The notes beneath the pieces were generated by a model. The model searched no databases. It was given only the letters and a program-made list of their open reading frames with translations, and was not told where the DNA came from. Position numbers and translations under genes: made by a program. From Peribacter sp964404805 (GTDB taxonomy: Bacteria > Patescibacteriota > Gracilibacteria > Peribacterales > Peribacteraceae), in assembly GCA_964404805.1 (NCBI GenBank), contig CAYOLJ010000047.1, forward strand, positions 1 through 8,787: a stretch of 8,787 nt of DNA, in the 5' to 3' direction. How positions within the stretch are numbered: the stretch's first letter is position 1; each line of letters opens with the position of its first letter. Shown here in pieces: positions 5,923-8,787 of the stretch.

Positions 5923-7203
5923 GTGAAAATCTACTGCAGTGGCATCGGCGGCATGGGTCTCTCGGCGTACGCGGCATACCGCGCGAGTCAGGGGCATCAT
6001 GTGCTCGGCAGTGATTGGGCGGATTCCGACATCGTGCGCCACCTTAAGGAGCAGGGGATTGAAGTTGTGCTCTCACAAGACGGATCACACGTGCCCGAGG
6101 ATTGCGATCTCTTCGTCTACTCTGAGGCGATTCCTGAGCAGAGCCCTGAGCGCGTGCGTGCTGCCGCCCTCTCGATTCCGCAGCAGTCGTACTTTCAGGC
6201 ACTGGGGGATCTCACCCGCGAGTTTCGTGTGATTGCCGTCGCCGGCACGCACGGCAAATCCTCCACAACCGTGATGGCTGCACGCGTTCTCATCGATGCG
6301 GGGCTGGATCCTAGTGTGGTCGTGGGAACGAAAGCGCACGAACTGCAAGGGCGCAACTGGCGCAAGGGCGCAAGTGACCTCTTTATCGTAGAGGCGTGCG
6401 AATATCGCCGATCCTTCCACTTTCTCTCGCCAGCCATCGTTCTGCTCACGAATGCTGATGGCGATCATTTTGACTACTACCAATCACCGCAGGACTACGA
6501 GCAGGCATTTACAGATTTTCTCAAGCGACTTCCTCCTGATGGTTCCATCATTACCCACGGCAATGATCCTGTGTGTGTGGCGGTTGCCGAACAGAGCCAT
6601 CGAAAGATAACCGATGCCGATGTACTTCCGTTGCCGGTGCTGGCGGTTCCCGGGGTGCATATGCAGCAGAATGCACAACTTGTCCTCGCACTCGCGGAGC
6701 AGCTTGGTGTAAGCCGGGAGCAGGCGTTCTCCTCTCTCGCGGGCTACGCCGGTTGCTGGCGTCGTATGGAGGTGAAGGGCGAGACGAAGCAGGGTGTGAC
6801 GGTGATCGACGACTACGGCCACCATCCCACAGAGATCCGGGCGACCGTTGCTGCACTGCGCGAAGCGTATTCCGGCAGACGCCTTGTTATTGCCTTTCAA
6901 CCCCACACGCATGACCGCACACGTAAGCTCTACGATGCATTCACGAAAGCGTTTATTGGTGCTGACGTGGTTATCATCCCGAACATCTACGATGCACGAC
7001 CCGATCGGGAGCAGGGTGCGGTCGACGTCGCTGCGTTCGTAGCGGATCTTCAGCAGGGGAGTCACGTGCAGGCCATACACGGACATTCATTGGCCGAAAC
7101 GCAACGTCTGCTCACAGAACAAGTACTTCAACCTCAGGATGTGTTGCTCGTGCTTGGCGCGGGCGATGTGACGGAGCTGGCGGCACACGTCTTGCGTGCG
7201 TAG
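5923..7203 (+). CDS. murC: UDP-N-acetylmuramate--L-alanine ligase (MurC)
   Basis: MurC uses ATP to join L-alanine to UDP-N-acetylmuramic acid, the first amino-acid step of peptidoglycan precursor synthesis in the cytoplasm. The sequence begins VKIYCSGIGGMGLSAYA, the MurC nucleotide-binding N-terminus. The ATP loop AVAGTHGKSSTT follows (GTHGKS near residue 108 from this start). Next are EACEYRRSFHFLSP (EACEYRRSF near 157), TNADGDHFDYY, DDYGHHPTEI (near 296) and FQPHTHDRTRKLYD (near 325). The GTG at 5923 gives 426 aa, somewhat short of the usual 450-490, but it aligns with the family N-terminus. The frame stays open to an ATG at 5806, with in-frame ATGs at 5827 and 5881. The ATG at 5827 has GGAG 8 bases upstream and would add 32 residues encoded by the repeat. 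Start choice is therefore uncertain; function is not. Confidence 0.95.
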   Translation: MKIYCSGIGGMGLSAYAAYRASQGHHVLGSDWADSDIVRHLKEQGIEVVLSQDGSHVPEDCDLFVYSEAIPEQSPERVRAAALSIPQQSYFQALGDLTREFRVIAVAGTHGKSSTTVMAARVLIDAGLDPSVVVGTKAHELQGRNWRKGASDLFIVEACEYRRSFHFLSPAIVLLTNADGDHFDYYQSPQDYEQAFTDFLKRLPPDGSIITHGNDPVCVAVAEQSHRKITDADVLPLPVLAVPGVHMQQNAQLVLALAEQLGVSREQAFSSLAGYAGCWRRMEVKGETKQGVTVIDDYGHHPTEIRATVAALREAYSGRRLVIAFQPHTHDRTRKLYDAFTKAFIGADVVIIPNIYDARPDREQGAVDVAAFVADLQQGSHVQAIHGHSLAETQRLLTEQVLQPQDVLLVLGAGDVTELAAHVLRA

Positions 7204-7216
7204 GCTCTACTACACC

Positions 7217-8500
7217 TCACTGGTTGGGGTTGAACAACGGCGAATCCACGAAGTACAGCTCCATGGCAGCAGAGATCATCTTGGCCATGGCTGCCCGATT
7301 GATGGGATCAGCCGGGCCGAATAATCCGGTGGGATTCCCTTCGTCATCGGTGTAACCGGCAACCAGCTCGTGGCTGGCGGCTGTCTCAATACAGGATGCG
7401 TAGGGAATGGTGCGCGAAACATCGCGAAACATCGAACCTGTTGGCCACTCGCGCGGCACGTTCAACACCTGCAAGAAGGTCGCTACGACTTCGGCGCGCG
7501 TTGCGGGTCGCAGAGGATCCACTGATCGGTTGATGAAGGCCAACCAGTCATGCTGTTCCGCAGATGCGATGAACGGCGCGAACCATGTGCCTTTTGCCTG
7601 AATGTTCTCGGGTTCCGTATGGATTTTCGTCTCATCGATACTCGCGAGGCGATGGACAATCTTTGCAAGCTCCGCCAACGTGACGGGATCTGATGGGCCG
7701 AATTGTCCTGTAGGGACTCCTTCTGCATCACGATATCCAGACATTACCTTGGCACTGAGCACACGCCGTACCGCTGCCGTGAACCACTGACCGACGGGCA
7801 CATCCTCGAAGATCACGGGCTTGCCATCGATGGTCGCTTTCACGAATTGACTGGCCCTCTCTTCATCCTGCTGCTGCTTGAGTTGTGGCAGATTATCGCA
7901 TGCGATTTCTACCGAGAGGGTGACACGCCCATCTTTGATGAGGCGTCCTGATTTGGGGCTGGGGGTGTTGCACCCTTCAATCGGATCGAAAGTCACGGAG
8001 TAGAGACCAATCGGCATGGGGTCGTAGAATCCGGGAGACATGCCGGTGTAAAAGACGCCATTAGGCCCAGAGAGTGTGTAGCCGAATCCTGGAGGCGAGG
8101 TGTCGACACTCACTTTGCCCGAGATGGCAAGGGTGTACTGGATCTTGAGATGCACGGTACTTCCCTCATTCAATTCAAATGCCGCCTGCGGTTTTTCGAT
8201 AATCACCGTCTCGCCATTGAGTGTGAGTGTGATATTCGCTGACATGCCAGAGGGCGGCATGACATTGAGCAGATACTTGCCTGTCAGTGTTGCTTCGTAC
8301 GTGTGGGACGCAACATTCGTGAGCGTGTGTGTACCGTCGGGCTTGAGGAGTGCCCAGTCACCGAGCACAGAAAATCCTTCGGCGGGTTCCTGATTCACTG
8401 TGATCATGCCCACGCTCTGGGTTTGTACGGATGTTGGCAGCAGTGCGCATGCCATCATCATGATGAGAGAGAGTGAAAGGCGTTTGGTCGTCATAACCAT
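7217..8500 (-). CDS. Secreted protein with two tandem beta-type domains and three S-layer homology (SLH) repeats
   Basis: The ATG at 8500 (MVMTTKRLSLSL...) or at 8494 gives a signal peptide: basic TTKR, then the hydrophobic stretch LSLSLIMMMACALLPTS. An upstream ATG at 8554 would add 18 residues with no signal character. Residues below count from 8500. Two related beta-rich segments follow: about 32-86 (ITVNQEP..GF...KPDGT...GKYLLNVMPPSG) and 128-177 (VSVDTSPPGF...GPNG...GLYSVTFDPIEG). A charged linker with QQQDEER follows. SLH-type repeats lie at about 231-286 (DVPVGQWF...GYRD..G.PTGQFGPSDPVTLAELAKIV), 304-348 (degenerate) and 358-416 (FRDVSRTIPY...GYTDDEGNPTGLFGPADPINRAAMAKMI). SLH domains usually bind secondary cell-wall polymers, so this is a cell-surface protein. 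It ends in TGA and converges on murC with 13 bp between them. No clear Shine-Dalgarno is seen. Confidence 0.88.
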   Translation of the reverse strand: MVMTTKRLSLSLIMMMACALLPTSVQTQSVGMITVNQEPAEGFSVLGDWALLKPDGTHTLTNVASHTYEATLTGKYLLNVMPPSGMSANITLTLNGETVIIEKPQAAFELNEGSTVHLKIQYTLAISGKVSVDTSPPGFGYTLSGPNGVFYTGMSPGFYDPMPIGLYSVTFDPIEGCNTPSPKSGRLIKDGRVTLSVEIACDNLPQLKQQQDEERASQFVKATIDGKPVIFEDVPVGQWFTAAVRRVLSAKVMSGYRDAEGVPTGQFGPSDPVTLAELAKIVHRLASIDETKIHTEPENIQAKGTWFAPFIASAEQHDWLAFINRSVDPLRPATRAEVVATFLQVLNVPREWPTGSMFRDVSRTIPYASCIETAASHELVAGYTDDEGNPTGLFGPADPINRAAMAKMISAAMELYFVDSPLFNPNQ

Positions 8501-8587
8501 AAAGGGGGAACGCCCTAGTGTTGCGCATGGTGGCTCTTGGGCGCAATGGACCATAGGCCGCCTTTCTGGTGCACCGTTCGAATGAAA

Positions 8588-8614
8588 AAAGCACCCTGCG
8601 GTGCAGGGTGTTTT
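8588..8614 (-). terminator. Intrinsic terminator of the LPETG-protein gene
   Basis: CACCCTGC (8592-8599) and GCAGGGTG (8603-8610) form a perfect 8-bp stem with a 3-base loop. In the minus direction the stem is followed by C and then six T residues (8590-8585), the classical form. It begins 33 bases after the TAA of the gene upstream. T residues at 8611-8614 mean it could also act on the plus strand. It separates that gene from the SLH-protein gene, which therefore needs its own promoter between about 8500 and 8585; I cannot identify one with confidence. Confidence 0.88.
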
Positions 8615-8643
8615 CTATGGTACACGGATTGTATGTTCCTTAC

Positions 8644-8787
8644 TTACGCCTGCTGTACAGCCAAGCGTTGCTGAATAGTCTTCTTGGCAATAAAGGCGGT
8701 GAGCACCGTGCTCAGGAGCAGAAAGAGGATATCGGTCCTAAAGCCTGTCTCTGGCAGTTCTGTGATACCAACGGTCGTCGTGGTGAC
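8644..8787 (-). CDS. C-terminus of a surface protein with an LPxTG-like anchor (partial)
   Basis: The reverse frame is open from the window edge to TAA at 8644-8646 and gives 47 residues. They begin with a Thr-rich stretch (VTTTTVGITE), then LPETG, the hydrophobic segment ILFLLLSTVLTAFIA and the basic tail KKTIQQRLAVQQA. This is the order of a sortase sorting signal: LPxTG motif, membrane helix, positive tail. Sortases cut such motifs between Thr and Gly and join the protein to the cell wall. The tail is somewhat longer than usual and RTD sits between motif and helix. No sortase gene is in view, so attachment by sortase is inferred; the motif may instead only mark a membrane-anchored surface protein. 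The body of the protein lies outside the window. A strong terminator follows the gene. Confidence 0.8.
   Translation of the reverse strand, partial: VTTTTVGITELPETGFRTDILFLLLSTVLTAFIAKKTIQQRLAVQQA

Noticed and set aside
6484..7086. 200-codon minus-strand frame antisense to murC
   Set aside because: It lies wholly inside the well-supported murC gene and its composition is that of a shadow frame.
8500..8585. Possible promoters upstream of the SLH gene (TTGCGC...AACACT, TATGGT)
   Set aside because: Matches to consensus are too weak or badly spaced to report as features.

Overview
The window has about 55% G+C by eye and reads well with the standard code. UGA ends the S-layer homology gene and, apparently, the partial first gene, and no real gene has an internal UGA. 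Gene content and sequence flavour suggest a member of the Patescibacteria (CPR), with the Peregrinibacteria/Peribacteria side favoured. The clues are a LepA with the 'ITIKLTP-R' effector flank, a one-domain asparaginase-like protein with an HGTYTM motif, a short FtsB/DivIC-type protein, and secreted proteins with SLH repeats of the 'GY-D--G-PTG-FGP-DP' type. This placement comes from remembered family features, not from a search.

Layout, left to right. The 3' tail of an unidentified + strand gene (to 50) is followed by lepA (elongation factor 4, 142-1956). A 2H phosphoesterase/2'-5' RNA ligase-like gene (1966-2550) follows 9 bp later and is probably co-transcribed. It converges on a helical protein of unknown function (2626-3315, minus), and a repeat-like inverted repeat lies at the junction. 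Next on the minus strand are a class I SAM methyltransferase (3481-4251) and, upstream of it, rpmA (ribosomal protein L27, 4273-4557). A strong unexplained hairpin lies at 3394-3421. Divergent from rpmA is an initiator tRNA-fMet (4628-4704), then an asparaginase-like reading frame broken by a one-base shift (4762-5308).

The right half concerns the cell envelope. A septum-formation-initiator (FtsB/DivIC-like) gene (minus, 5329-5751) and murC (plus, 5923-7203) diverge from a roughly 143-bp imperfect palindrome of telomere-like TTAGGG-type sequence, and this palindrome overlaps the possible murC starts. murC converges on a secreted protein with two tandem beta-type domains and three S-layer homology repeats (7217-8500, minus). 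Upstream of that, behind a clear intrinsic terminator (8588-8614), is the C-terminus of a surface protein with an LPETG/transmembrane/basic-tail anchor.

Together the genes cover translation (lepA, rpmA, initiator tRNA), peptidoglycan synthesis and division (murC, FtsB-like) and surface proteins (SLH and LPxTG-like). I see no phage, transposase, CRISPR array or obvious defence system. The most unusual items are the large palindrome at the murC start, the initiator tRNA with a changed anticodon stem, the broken asparaginase-like gene, and the co-occurrence of SLH and LPxTG-like surface proteins.
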